Source: Pseudomonadota bacterium (GTDB taxonomy: Bacteria > Pseudomonadota > Alphaproteobacteria > Caulobacterales > Caulobacteraceae). From it: a DNA stretch of 22,499 bases. Below, in pieces: positions 12,788 through 22,177 of this stretch. The notes beneath the pieces were generated by a model, which saw only the letters and a list, made by a program, of their open reading frames with translations, searched no databases and was not told the DNA's origin. The position numbers and the translations under genes were made by a program. The DNA is taken from NCBI GenBank assembly GCA_023433585.1, contig JAEZCL010000018.1:1-22499 (forward strand). The letters run 5' to 3'. The stretch's first letter is position 1; the number at the start of each line of letters is the position of its first letter.

Positions 12788-14785
12788 ATGGCGATGATAC
12801 GGATCAGCCTTCCCGACGGTTCCGAGCGCGAGGCGCCGCGCGGCGTGACCCCGGCGGAGATCGCCGCCGCCATCGGGCCGGGCCTGGCCAAGGCCGCCCT
12901 GGCCGCGCGGGTGGACGGCGAGGTCCGCGACCTGAACCGCCCCATCGAGGCCGACGCCAGCCTGGCCCTCATCACCGCCCGCGACGAGGCCGACGCGCTG
13001 GAATTGGTCCGCCATGACTACGCCCACGTCCTGGCCGAGGCGGTGCAGGTGCTGTTTCCGGGGACCCAGATCACCTTCGGCCCGGCCACCGACGACGGCT
13101 TCTATTACGACTTCGCCCCGGCCGAGCGGCCTTTCACCGAAGAGGACCTGCCCCGCATCGAAGACGAGATGCGCCGCATCATCGCCGCCGACAAGCCGCT
13201 GCGCCGCGAGGTCTGGACCCGCCAGAGGCTGATCGAGCGCTGGACGCAGCAGGGTGAGAGCTTCAAGGCCGAGTGGGCCGCCGAGCTGCCCGAGGACGAG
13301 GAACTGACCGTCTACTGGTCCGGCGACGACTGGCTGGACATGTGCCGGGGGCCGCACCTGGCCTCCACCGGCAAGCTGGACCCCAGGGCCTTCAAGCTGA
13401 CGCGCGTGTCCGGCGCCTACTGGCGCGGCGACCAGAGCAACGCCATGCTCAGCCGCATCTACGGCACCGGCTGGCTCAACAAGAAACAGCTGGACGAGCA
13501 CCTTCACCGGCTTGAGGAAGCCGCCAAGCGCGACCACCGCCGCCTGGGTCAGGACATGGACCTGTTCCACCTTCAGTCCGAGGCGCAAGGGTCGGTCTTC
13601 TGGCATCCCAAGGGCTACCGCATCTGGCGCGAACTGGAGGCCTACATCCGTCGCCGCCAGGACGCCGCCGGCTATGTGGAGGTCAAGACGCCCCAGCTGA
13701 TGGACGCGCGCCAGTGGGAGCGCTCGGGCCACTGGGGCAAGTACCGCGAGAACATGTTCGTGGTGCCCGACGAGACGCCCTCCACGGACGAGAACAAGCC
13801 GATCCTATCGGGCAAGGCCAGCCTGATGGCGCTCAAGCCCATGAACTGCCCCGCGCACGTGCTGGTCTTCCGCCAGGGCATCACGTCCTATCGCGACCTG
13901 CCGATCCGCATGGCCGAATTCGGCTGCTGCCACAGGAACGAGCCGCACGGCGCCCTGCACGGCATCATGCGGGTGCGCCAGTTCACCCAGGACGACGCCC
14001 ACATCTTCTGCCGTCCCGACCAGTTGATCCCCGAGATCATCGCCTTCTGCGACATGCTGGATCAGGTCTATCGGGAGCTGGGCTTCGACCAGTACGAGAT
14101 CAAGCTCGCCCTCAGGCCCGAGCAGCGCTACGGCTCGGACGAGGACTGGGACCGCGCCGAGCAGATCCTGCGCGACGCCGTGGTCCAGTCCGGCCGCGCC
14201 ACGGATGAATACGGCTGGGAGGAGCTGCCCGGCGAAGGCGCCTTCTATGCGCCCAAGCTGGAGTTCCACCTGACCGACGCCATCGGCCGCAAGTGGCAGG
14301 TGGGCACCATCCAGGCCGATACGGTTCTGCCCGAACGCCTGGACGCCACCTATGTGGCCGAAAACGGCGAGCGCGAGCATCCGATCATGCTCCACCGCGC
14401 CATCCTGGGCACCTTCGAGCGCTTCATCGGCATCATGATCGAGCACTATGCGGGCCGGCTGCCGACATGGCTTGCGCCGGTTCAGGCGGTGGTGGCCACC
14501 ATCGTTTCGGACGCCGACCCGTATGCGAACGAGGTGGCGGCGAAGCTGGCGGCCGCCGGCATCCGCGTCGAGACCGACCTGCGCAACGAGAAGATCAACT
14601 ACAAGGTGCGCGAGCACTCGCTGCAGAAGGTCCCCTACCTCCTGGTCGTCGGCCGCCGCGAGGCCGAGGAGGGCAAGGTGGCCATCCGCACCCTGGGCCA
14701 GGAAGGCCAGAAGATCCTGTCCGTCGAGGACGCCCTGGCCCTGCTGCGCGCCGAGGCGACCCCGCCGGATTTGCGGACGGCGTAG
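12788..14785 (+). CDS. thrS: Threonyl-tRNA synthetase
   Basis: This 665-residue class II synthetase charges tRNA-Thr. An N-terminal TGS domain (about 1-65) is followed by the editing (SAD) domain with HDYAH and the later DMCRGPH zinc-like motif. The catalytic core shows the zinc-ligand Cys in MNCPAH, motif 2 around CCHRNEPHGALHG and RVRQFTQDDAHIFC, and motif 3 around LHRAILGTFERF. The C-terminal anticodon-binding domain ends near the stop. Length fits the family (about 640-660). ATG 12788 is chosen by comparison with the usual MIRISLPDG start; ATG 12794 or an upstream TTG at 12752 are possible. No ribosome site is strong. It is an essential housekeeping gene, divergent from ctaG. Confidence 0.96.
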   Translation: MAMIRISLPDGSEREAPRGVTPAEIAAAIGPGLAKAALAARVDGEVRDLNRPIEADASLALITARDEADALELVRHDYAHVLAEAVQVLFPGTQITFGPATDDGFYYDFAPAERPFTEEDLPRIEDEMRRIIAADKPLRREVWTRQRLIERWTQQGESFKAEWAAELPEDEELTVYWSGDDWLDMCRGPHLASTGKLDPRAFKLTRVSGAYWRGDQSNAMLSRIYGTGWLNKKQLDEHLHRLEEAAKRDHRRLGQDMDLFHLQSEAQGSVFWHPKGYRIWRELEAYIRRRQDAAGYVEVKTPQLMDARQWERSGHWGKYRENMFVVPDETPSTDENKPILSGKASLMALKPMNCPAHVLVFRQGITSYRDLPIRMAEFGCCHRNEPHGALHGIMRVRQFTQDDAHIFCRPDQLIPEIIAFCDMLDQVYRELGFDQYEIKLALRPEQRYGSDEDWDRAEQILRDAVVQSGRATDEYGWEELPGEGAFYAPKLEFHLTDAIGRKWQVGTIQADTVLPERLDATYVAENGEREHPIMLHRAILGTFERFIGIMIEHYAGRLPTWLAPVQAVVATIVSDADPYANEVAAKLAAAGIRVETDLRNEKINYKVREHSLQKVPYLLVVGRREAEEGKVAIRTLGQEGQKILSVEDALALLRAEATPPDLRTA

Positions 14786-14833
14786 CCGCAAGGCCAGGCC
14801 CGCACCTCCGCCACCGATGTGACGCGGGTGAGA

Positions 14834-15487
14834 CTATGCCGCAGAAGCGCCCTTCGGCGCCGCGCTCTCGGCGATGGCGGCGAGGACGTCGGTGATGCGG
14901 TAAGGCTTGGCGACCCAGGCGGCCACCGCGTCCACGTTCTCCGCCGCTCCGGCCACATCGCCGGACAGGAAGATAGAGGCGACCCCCCAGCGGGCGCTCA
15001 GCTCTCGCGCCAGGTCCGGCCCGGACCCGGCGCCCTCCAGGTTGATGTCCAACAGGGCGATGTCCACGGCGTGAAGCCCGGCCAAAACCGAAGCGGCCTC
15101 CGCCGTCGCCACGGGGCCGATCACCGCGTGGCCGGCCTCGGCCAGCCCGTCGACCAGCATCTGGGCGGTGTCCGGCTCGTCCTCGACGACGAGCACGGTC
15201 AGGGGCGCGGTCAGGGGCCAGACGGCTTCGGGCGCATCCGGCGCCTCGTCCGCGCCGCCGCGCCGCTTGACCAGAACATCACGCAGACGCCCCCACAGGG
15301 CGGCCGGTTCGCTGGCTTCGACCCGGTCCAGGTCGAAGATGCGCGCCAGCGAGCGCAGTTCGTCCAGATCCCGCCCGGCAAGGTCCTGTCCAGGCGTCGA
15401 CAGCAGGGAATCATAGCGCCCCACCAGGTGCTGAAGTCCGTCGGCAGCCGACGTCGCGGTCGGAATGTGAGCGTGGGAGCCGTCCAT
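14834..15487 (-). CDS. Response regulator with uncharacterised N-terminal region
   Basis: This 217-residue protein has a CheY-like receiver domain at its C-terminus (about 96-212): acidic pocket Glu102 and Asp103 (VVEDEPD), phospho-acceptor Asp147 (LLDINLEG), Ser175 (FLSGD) and Lys194 (AKPY). The first ~90 residues are helical, charged and unlike a known output domain. Having the receiver last and no DNA-binding domain suggests action through protein contact. GAGGAGGG about 5 nt before ATG 15487 is a strong ribosome site. It is convergent with thrS, and no histidine kinase is adjacent. The target is unknown. Confidence 0.85.
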   Translation of the reverse strand: MDGSHAHIPTATSAADGLQHLVGRYDSLLSTPGQDLAGRDLDELRSLARIFDLDRVEASEPAALWGRLRDVLVKRRGGADEAPDAPEAVWPLTAPLTVLVVEDEPDTAQMLVDGLAEAGHAVIGPVATAEAASVLAGLHAVDIALLDINLEGAGSGPDLARELSARWGVASIFLSGDVAGAAENVDAVAAWVAKPYRITDVLAAIAESAAPKGASAA

Positions 15488-15584
15488 GTGCCCTCCTCGG
15501 TGTAGTCCTGAATGACGAGACAGCCGGCCCCGCGCCCGGAACTTGTGAGGCCGACGCCGCCCCGTAAAGGGCCGCCAACGGTTT

Positions 15585-15601
15585 TGTTACTGATCGTAAC
15601 A
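15585..15601. promoter_or_regulatory. TGTTAC-5-GTAACA palindrome upstream of response regulator
   Basis: Perfect 6-bp arms TGTTAC (15585-15590) and GTAACA (15596-15601) with a 5-nt centre lie about 100 bp upstream of the response regulator start. They sit in the 149-bp gap between it and the secreted hypothetical gene on the same strand. Candidate operator; no regulator assigned. Confidence 0.35.
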
Positions 15602-15636
15602 GCGTCGCAGGGGATTGTGGGGATAACCGCCGCCTG

Positions 15637-16053
15637 TCACCGACGGCGAGTGAACACGGCCTCGACCTCCGTTTCGTCGGCGGTCAGGGTGACGCGGCAG
15701 CGATCCCCCGCGTCGAACGGCTCGCAGCCACGCCATTCGACGCGCCAGTCCGATCCATAGGCGCCCACGTCGCTGGCGTTCAGGAGGATCTCGGAACCCG
15801 TGGGGCGACGTATCCAGCACAGGCGCGGACGGCCCAGATCGGCCCAGCGATGCTCGCGCGCGCCGCATCGCACCCCCGTCGGCTCGCTACGCACCAGGCT
15901 CTCCATGCGCAGGGCGCCGGCGACCGTAACGGTCAGCAGCGGGTCGATCGGCGTCGCCACAACCGTCACGTCATCCACGATCGTATAGCCCTGATCCGGC
16001 GCATTCTGCGCGCCGCCCGCCAGCATCGCCGCCGCCAGAACCGAGATAATCAT
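15637..16053 (-). CDS. Secreted hypothetical protein with four cysteines
   Basis: I do not recognise a family. The 138-residue protein starts with a short signal peptide (MIISVLAAAMLAGGAQ). The mature part is mostly beta-like with four Cys, two in VRCGAREHRWADLGRPRLCW and two in GCEPFDAGDRCRV, which could form two disulfides in the periplasm. GGAG 8 nt before ATG 16053 supports this start; the frame is open further upstream, but that portion lacks a signal sequence. It is divergent from the aminotransferase and upstream of the response regulator on the same strand. Confidence 0.65.
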   Translation of the reverse strand: MIISVLAAAMLAGGAQNAPDQGYTIVDDVTVVATPIDPLLTVTVAGALRMESLVRSEPTGVRCGAREHRWADLGRPRLCWIRRPTGSEILLNASDVGAYGSDWRVEWRGCEPFDAGDRCRVTLTADETEVEAVFTRRR

Positions 16054-16199
16054 GCCGCACTCCACCAAGGTCGACGGAGCCTTTAGGCGGCCTGCAAGCG
16101 CATGACCAGATGCAACAGGAACGATCGTTTGCTCCACCCCGTCCCCTTGCGTAAACAAGGCGTTCCTCCCCTTTTTCCGCAACGCTTTCGGAATCACGC

Positions 16200-17405
<1,206 letters not shown>

Positions 17406-17410
17406 CGGTC

Positions 17411-17436
17411 GGAACCGCGCCGCTCTCCCGAGGGTT
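17411..17436 (+). promoter_or_regulatory. EcfG-like general stress promoter (near match)
   Basis: GGAAC at 17411-17415, a 17-nt spacer, then GGTT at 17433-17436. The alphaproteobacterial EcfG/SigT consensus is GGAAC-N16/17-CGTT, so this is one mismatch off. It lies about 30 bases before the CBS-protein ATG and right after the aminotransferase stop, a suitable position to drive the CBS gene independently. Confidence 0.4.
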
Positions 17437-17467
17437 CATCACGCATGAGCCTCAAGGGAGAGACGCC

Positions 17468-17881
17468 ATGAAGGTGCGCGACATCATGAGCCGGGACGTG
17501 CAGGTGGCCCGCCCCGGCGACACCCTCCAGACCGTGGCCGGGCGCATGGCGGCGGGCGATTTCGGCTTCATGCCGGTGGCCGAGGGCGACCGCCTGGTCG
17601 GAACCGTCACCGACCGTGACCTGGCGGTGCGCGGCCTGGCGGGCGGGGCGACCGGCGACACTCGCGTGGCCGAGGTCATGAGCCATGACGTCGAATGGCG
17701 CCGCGACGACGAGGATCTGAAGGACGTGCTGAACTGCATGTCCGACAAACAGATCCGGCGCCTTCCCATCCTCGACAAGGACGACCGCCTCGTCGGCGTG
17801 GTCTCCCTCGGCGACCTGTCGACCCGCGTGAAGGAGAAATACGCCGGCGAGGCTCTGGAGGAAATTTCCCGCCCGCACTGA
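17468..17881 (+). CDS. CBS-pair protein
   Basis: This 137-residue protein consists only of two CBS motifs: the first at about 1-60 (VRDIMSRDV ... GTVTDRDLAVRGLA), the second at about 68-125 (VAEVMSHDV ... VGVVSLGDLSTRV). CBS pairs bind adenosyl ligands and dimerise; stand-alone proteins of this type regulate partners in energy or redox stress. AGGGAGAG just before ATG 17468 is a good ribosome site. A near-match EcfG promoter lies upstream. The partner is unknown. The gene is convergent with the DUF6607 gene across an inverted-repeat element. Confidence 0.9.
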   Translation: MKVRDIMSRDVQVARPGDTLQTVAGRMAAGDFGFMPVAEGDRLVGTVTDRDLAVRGLAGGATGDTRVAEVMSHDVEWRRDDEDLKDVLNCMSDKQIRRLPILDKDDRLVGVVSLGDLSTRVKEKYAGEALEEISRPH

Positions 17882-17893
17882 GCGCCCGGGTTT

Positions 17894-18073
17894 CCCTCTC
17901 CCACTGGGAGAGGGCTGCGCGCAGCGGGATGCGAAGCAGACCGCTTCTGAGGCGCGCAGGGTGAGGGTCGGATGTCTGCGTGCTGACACACCCGCCCCTC
18001 ATCCCCCGCGCGCAGAACCTTCGCGCTGCGCGCTCCGATGCGCGGGTTCCCCCTTCTCCCAACGGGAGAAGGG
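17894..18073. repeat. Paired inverted ~70-bp repeat element between convergent genes
   Basis: The outer ends are two strong hairpins: CCCTCTCCCA/TGGGAGAGGG with a 1-nt centre (17894-17914) and CCCTTCTCCC/GGGAGAAGGG with a 3-nt loop (18051-18073). The inner sequences (…GCGCGCAGGGTGAGGG… at about 17955-17967 and …CCCTCATCCCCCGCGCGCAG… at about 17997-18017) are also inverse copies, so two diverged ~70-bp modules face each other around a short core. This looks like a REP/MITE-like intergenic repeat and would act as a bidirectional terminator for the CBS and DUF6607 genes. Confidence 0.6.
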
Positions 18074-18094
18074 CGGTGCGCCAAGGTCCAAAAC

Positions 18095-19108
18095 CTACAG
18101 CGCCGTTCCCGTCGCCTCTCCGACCGCGCGGCGGGCTTCGGCGATGGCGGCTTCGGTGGTGGTTTCGCCCACCTGGATCTGGTCGGCCAGGCCCATCAGG
18201 ATCGGGCCAGTGACGGCGCCGTACTGGGGTTCTTCCTCAAGCGTGACCCCGCCGTTCGCGGTGATGGCCGCGTCCCAGAATCCGCGCACGGCGGCCCAAT
18301 ATTCGGACGTGGCGGCCCAATAGGCGTCGCCCGGCGCCGGATCGAAGTCGCTGGAGTGGTTGTAGGTGTTGACCACGTCCTCGTGGACATAGGCGATCAG
18401 GTCGCCCGCATCCCCCTGGCCTTCGCCCAGCTTCACATTGTCCTGCAGATGCACCCAGCCGGTGGGCGTCAGGGTGTGCCGGTTGGTCCCCACATAGCGG
18501 TCATAGACCGGCCCGCGAACGGCGTCGCGGCGGGCCAGCGGGCGGGTGGTCGCATCGCTGGTCCACTGGGCGTAGCCGTTGTCGAAACTCCAATGGCCGA
18601 CGCCGCCGTAGCGGGGCGAGTCGTCGGTCTGCCACACGGTCTGGGACCAGGCGCCGGCGCGCTCGGCCTCGGAGACCGGCGTCAGGGTCCAGTGATCCGG
18701 CCCGGCGTAGGTCAGCACCGTTTCAGGCTGATAGGTCCAGTCCTGACGCCAGTGCTTGATGACGTGGGTCTGGCCCTCGTGCTCCATGACCAGGGTCTGC
18801 TGCAGCACGATGTGCTCGCCGGTGTCCTCGATCACCCGCACGATCTCGTAGCCGCCCGACCGCTTGGGATCCAGCGGCTCATAGCCGGGCGTGAGGGCGA
18901 CCGTCTCGCGCATGTCGAAACGCACGTGATAGTCCCCGACCTGGGACAGGATCGCCTGGCGTTCCTGTGCGAAGCGGGCCTGCTCGAAACGGGCCTGCGC
19001 CGCCTGGGCGGACGCGGGGGAGGCCGCAGGGGCGCTTTGGGCCAGGGCGGGCGTGGCGGCCAGGGCGGCCAGGACGGCGGCCAGGGTGATGGCGGCGGGT
19101 CGGCGCAT
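18095..19108 (-). CDS. DUF6607-like secreted protein
   Basis: This 337-residue exported protein has a cleavable signal (ending ATPALAQ). The mature part is rich in Trp and Tyr, with conserved-looking motifs such as IVLQQTLVMEHEG, KHWRQDW, HWTLTPVSEAERAG and YDRYVGTNRHTLTP. This matches my recollection of DUF6607 proteins, which often sit beside TonB-dependent receptors and are suspected to help iron or heme uptake; function is unproven. AGGA about 8 nt before ATG 19108 supports the start. It follows the receptor gene by 45 bases on the same strand, probably one operon. Confidence 0.75.
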   Translation of the reverse strand: MRRPAAITLAAVLAALAATPALAQSAPAASPASAQAAQARFEQARFAQERQAILSQVGDYHVRFDMRETVALTPGYEPLDPKRSGGYEIVRVIEDTGEHIVLQQTLVMEHEGQTHVIKHWRQDWTYQPETVLTYAGPDHWTLTPVSEAERAGAWSQTVWQTDDSPRYGGVGHWSFDNGYAQWTSDATTRPLARRDAVRGPVYDRYVGTNRHTLTPTGWVHLQDNVKLGEGQGDAGDLIAYVHEDVVNTYNHSSDFDPAPGDAYWAATSEYWAAVRGFWDAAITANGGVTLEEEPQYGAVTGPILMGLADQIQVGETTTEAAIAEARRAVGEATGTAL

Positions 19109-19153
19109 GGTTCGATTCCTGTTGCTATTGGTTCTCGTTATCTTCCTGTCGGA

Positions 19154-21367
19154 TCAGTAGCGCAAGACCAGCGAGACCGAGAAATTGCGACCCGGCTGGG
19201 TGTAGGCGTCCACGATGGTCGAGGTGGACGACAGGCCGGCGATGTCGCTCCACCAGCCGTAGGTCTCGTCGAAGACGTTGAACACGCCCGCGCGCAGGGT
19301 GACGTTGTCGCTGACGTTCCAGTAGGCGGTCAGGTCCAGCAGGGTGAAGTCATCGCCGGTGAAACAGGCCGCATAGCAACCCAGCCCGTCGGTCTCGGCC
19401 TCGTCCTTCCGGGCCGACCAGGTGACGATGGCCTGCCCGCCCCAGCGTCCGGCCGGTTCGGCGTAGCCGACGCCCGCCACCAGCTTGACGGGATCGACGG
19501 ACGGCAGGGCCGCGCGGACCCCCGCCTCGTGCTGCTCGCCGTCGGCGTAGGAGAAGGCGGTGGTGAAGCTGAAGCCGTTGTCCCAATGAATGTCGCCGCG
19601 CGCCTCGAAGCCATGCACCGTGACGCTGCCCAGGTTCACATACTGATAGACCGCCGGGTCCGCCGGGGTGAACGAACCGCCCACCACGATCTGGCTGATG
19701 AAGTCGTCATAGTCCGAGCGGAACGCCGCCAGCGACAGGCGCCCGTTCCCGCCCACCACGGCGATGTCGCGGAACCGCAGTCCGGCCTCGATGCTGCTCG
19801 AGGTCTCCGGCCCCAGGTCCGGATTGGGGACCGAGACATAGCCGAACAGCGGGTTCGAAAAGGCGTTGTTCACCTGCATCGGCGACGGCGCCTTGAAGCC
19901 TTCGGCCACATTGGCGAACAGGCCGAAGGTTTCGATGGGCCAATAGACCACGCCCAGCTTGGGCGAGACATGGCTGTCGCTCTGCCCCTCGACGACGCCG
20001 CCGGTGTAGAGCGCATCCGCCTCGGGCGTCAGTTCGTACCAGTCATAACGCACGGCGGGCGTGACGCTGAGGCGTCCGTCCAGGAAGCTGATCTCGTCCT
20101 GGATGAACAGGCCCGCCAGGCTGTAGTCGGTGATCGGGAACGGCCGGTTGGGGAAGGTCTCGCCGGTCCCCGGGATCGTCCCGCCCCGGATCGCCTCCTG
20201 GATCGTGTAGGACCAGTCGCCGCCGAAGGTGACGCGGTGCTCCACCGGCCCGCCCCGGCCGAAGGTCCGCCGGCCCTCGGCGTTCACGCCGTAAACCCGG
20301 TTGTCGAAGGTGACGTCGCGGGTGCGGTCCGCCGCTGGGTCGCGGTCCTCGAAGGTGAACTGGCGCGTGGTCGAATCCTGCCAGAACACGGCCCACGAAC
20401 CCCGGTCCAGGCCGAAGGCGTCGGTGAAGCGGTGATCCAGGCTGACCCGGTCGCGCTGCTGCTCGTCCTCGCCCAGCACCTGCAGCACGGCGTTCGGCGA
20501 GAACGGCGGCGTGGCCGGCGCCCGGCTACTCAGTGAATCCCCTGACATCTCGGAATCGAAGTGGTCATAGGTCAGGCGCAGCCGATGGTTCGGCGCCGCG
20601 CGCCACACCAGCTTGCCCAGCACGGCGTTGGACGAGAAATCCATAGGATTGGGCGCCGTGCGGGACGGTCCCTCGCTGAAGTTTTCGCCCTGGGTCTCGG
20701 TCTCGCTCGCATCGCGGCGGGTGTAGGCCAGCAGACCCGACAGGTTTCCGCTCGACCCGGCCAGCGCCAGCCCCTCGGTCCAGCCCTCGTCGGCCGAAGC
20801 ATAGCCGACCCGTCCGCGCGCCGTGAAGCTCTCGCCGCGCAGCATGTCTTCCGGGTCCTTGGTGGTGAAGCTGACCGCCCCCGCGATGCCGTCCGAACCG
20901 TAGAGCGCCGAGGCCGGGCCGCGCAGAATCTCGACCCGCTGCATCAGGTCCAGATCGTTGTAGCCGCCCCGCCCCACGTTCTGGGCTCCGAAGCTGAAGC
21001 CGTCCGGCATGCGGATGCCGTCCGTCACGATCAGCACCCGGTCGCCGCCCATGCCGCGAATGGTGAAGCCCGAGGCGCCGTCGCGCCCGGCGCCGGACAG
21101 GGCCGCATTGAAGCGCTGCGGGCTGGTGGGCACGCTGACGCCCGGCTCGAACCGCACAAGGTCCTTGATGTCGGTGTAGAGGTTCTCCTCGATCTCCTCG
21201 GCGGTGATGACGCTGACGGTGACAGGGATCTCGTCGGCGCGCGCCTCGTTCCGGGTGCCGATCACCGTGACCGGAGCGACTTCCGAAGGCGCCGCGTCCA
21301 CCTCCGCCCAGGCTGGTGTGGAGGCCAGGGTCAGGACGGCCGTGGTGGAAAGCAGAAGCGTGCGCAT
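19154..21367 (-). CDS. TonB-dependent receptor, heme/iron-type
   Basis: This 737-residue outer-membrane receptor has a signal peptide ending PAWA, a TonB-box-like segment (APVTVIGTR, about 31-39), a plug with RGMGGDRVLIVTDG and VEILRGPASALYGSDGIAGA, and a C-terminal beta-barrel ending in an aromatic residue (LVLRY). The barrel contains EGFKAPS and NPDLGPE, resembling the FRAP/NPNL boxes of the hemoglobin/transferrin/lactoferrin receptor group. The His often found between those boxes in heme receptors is not seen, so the ligand may be a siderophore or another iron source. Length is normal. A Fur-like palindrome lies upstream and a DUF6607 gene follows. Confidence 0.9.
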   Translation of the reverse strand: MRTLLLSTTAVLTLASTPAWAEVDAAPSEVAPVTVIGTRNEARADEIPVTVSVITAEEIEENLYTDIKDLVRFEPGVSVPTSPQRFNAALSGAGRDGASGFTIRGMGGDRVLIVTDGIRMPDGFSFGAQNVGRGGYNDLDLMQRVEILRGPASALYGSDGIAGAVSFTTKDPEDMLRGESFTARGRVGYASADEGWTEGLALAGSSGNLSGLLAYTRRDASETETQGENFSEGPSRTAPNPMDFSSNAVLGKLVWRAAPNHRLRLTYDHFDSEMSGDSLSSRAPATPPFSPNAVLQVLGEDEQQRDRVSLDHRFTDAFGLDRGSWAVFWQDSTTRQFTFEDRDPAADRTRDVTFDNRVYGVNAEGRRTFGRGGPVEHRVTFGGDWSYTIQEAIRGGTIPGTGETFPNRPFPITDYSLAGLFIQDEISFLDGRLSVTPAVRYDWYELTPEADALYTGGVVEGQSDSHVSPKLGVVYWPIETFGLFANVAEGFKAPSPMQVNNAFSNPLFGYVSVPNPDLGPETSSSIEAGLRFRDIAVVGGNGRLSLAAFRSDYDDFISQIVVGGSFTPADPAVYQYVNLGSVTVHGFEARGDIHWDNGFSFTTAFSYADGEQHEAGVRAALPSVDPVKLVAGVGYAEPAGRWGGQAIVTWSARKDEAETDGLGCYAACFTGDDFTLLDLTAYWNVSDNVTLRAGVFNVFDETYGWWSDIAGLSSTSTIVDAYTQPGRNFSVSLVLRY

Positions 21368-21406
21368 GAGTGGAAGCCCCGGTTATTTGTTGTGCGGCGC
21401 AATTAA

Positions 21407-21421
21407 TGCGAACGATTTGCA
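21407..21421. promoter_or_regulatory. Fur-like palindrome upstream of the TonB receptor
   Basis: TGCGAACGATTTGCA has arms TGCGAA and TTTGCA, symmetric apart from one position, in an AT-rich stretch 40 bases before the receptor start. It resembles TGC/GCA-ended iron-regulator boxes of alphaproteobacteria. Iron-dependent repression of the receptor/DUF6607 operon is inferred. Confidence 0.4.
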
Positions 21422-21515
21422 GACGCAATATCAATATTTATTTCGGGCTCGAAACCGACCGCTAACCCCGTTGCGGCAGGGTGCGGGCCGGGTTTCAGAG
21501 CATGAGGGTCGGGAC

Positions 21516-22085
21516 ATGGCGCGGGCGCAGTTCCAGAAGGGTCAGAAGGTCTGGGTCGAGTGCGTCGGCGCCTGGGCCCACATCGAGAAGGTCCAGCCGG
21601 TCTGGGCCAAGGGCTTCGAGGAGCCGGTGCGGGTCACCTATGACGTCGGCCTGGGGCGGGAGTTCACCGCCGGCGAGTTGATGCTGCCCCAGGAGGACGC
21701 CGCGGCCGCCGACATGGGCGACTGGCGCCTGCTGCGCGCGCGCAACAAGTGGCAACTGGCCGAGGACTGCCAGCATCACCCCTTCCCCGGCACCTATCCC
21801 GTCGTGGTCACCGATCCGGCCGACTGGGGCGGCTGGCGCGTGCCCGGCGCCGAATATGACCGCGATCCCGAACGCATCGAGGCCCAGGCCCGCCTGATCG
21901 CCGCGGCCCCGATGCTGATGAAACTGGCCGAGGACCTGGCCGCCTCGGTGGACGAGAATGTCGACGAGGCCCCGCCGGAGCTGATCCGCCTGGCCCGCGC
22001 CGCGCGCGAGATGCTCGGGACGGTCAAGACCATTCCGGCCGCGCCGGGAGCGATCCCGTCGCCGGAGACCGCCGGCGCGGCCTGA
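21516..22085 (+). CDS. Conserved-looking hypothetical protein
   Basis: I do not recognise the family. The 189-residue protein has no signal sequence or membrane helix. The N-terminal part (QFQKGQKVWVECVGAWAHIE) looks like a small beta-barrel. The middle contains WRLLRARNKWQLAEDC and TYPVVVTDPADWGGW. The C-terminal part is helical (ARLIAAAPMLMKLAEDLAAS) and ends in a Pro/Ala tail. GAGGG 7 nt before ATG 21516 gives the start; the frame is open upstream across the receptor promoter, but that part is not credible coding. It is probably cytoplasmic and divergent from the receptor. Confidence 0.75.
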   Translation: MARAQFQKGQKVWVECVGAWAHIEKVQPVWAKGFEEPVRVTYDVGLGREFTAGELMLPQEDAAAADMGDWRLLRARNKWQLAEDCQHHPFPGTYPVVVTDPADWGGWRVPGAEYDRDPERIEAQARLIAAAPMLMKLAEDLAASVDENVDEAPPELIRLARAAREMLGTVKTIPAAPGAIPSPETAGAA

Positions 22086-22177
22086 TCCATCCCCTGATCC
22101 GTTCCCTGCGGGCCTCGACACGAATCTGCGACGCACCCTAGGCTGTGCGTCTTCACGAATCGTGCGGGAGAGGCGCG

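Noticed and set aside
11137..12975. 612-codon minus-strand frame as one gene
   Set aside because: Only the last 231 codons match cytochrome b561; the upstream part is the out-of-frame shadow of ctaG, whose own frame has the real motifs.
16118..16143. GGAAC-N17-CGTC element upstream of the aminotransferase
   Set aside because: One base off the EcfG consensus, but it is not expected for a housekeeping aminotransferase; probably chance.
18038..20536. 832-codon open frame on the plus strand
   Set aside because: Antisense to the DUF6607 and TonB receptor genes, low-complexity Gly/Arg/Val composition, and it crosses both genes and their gap.
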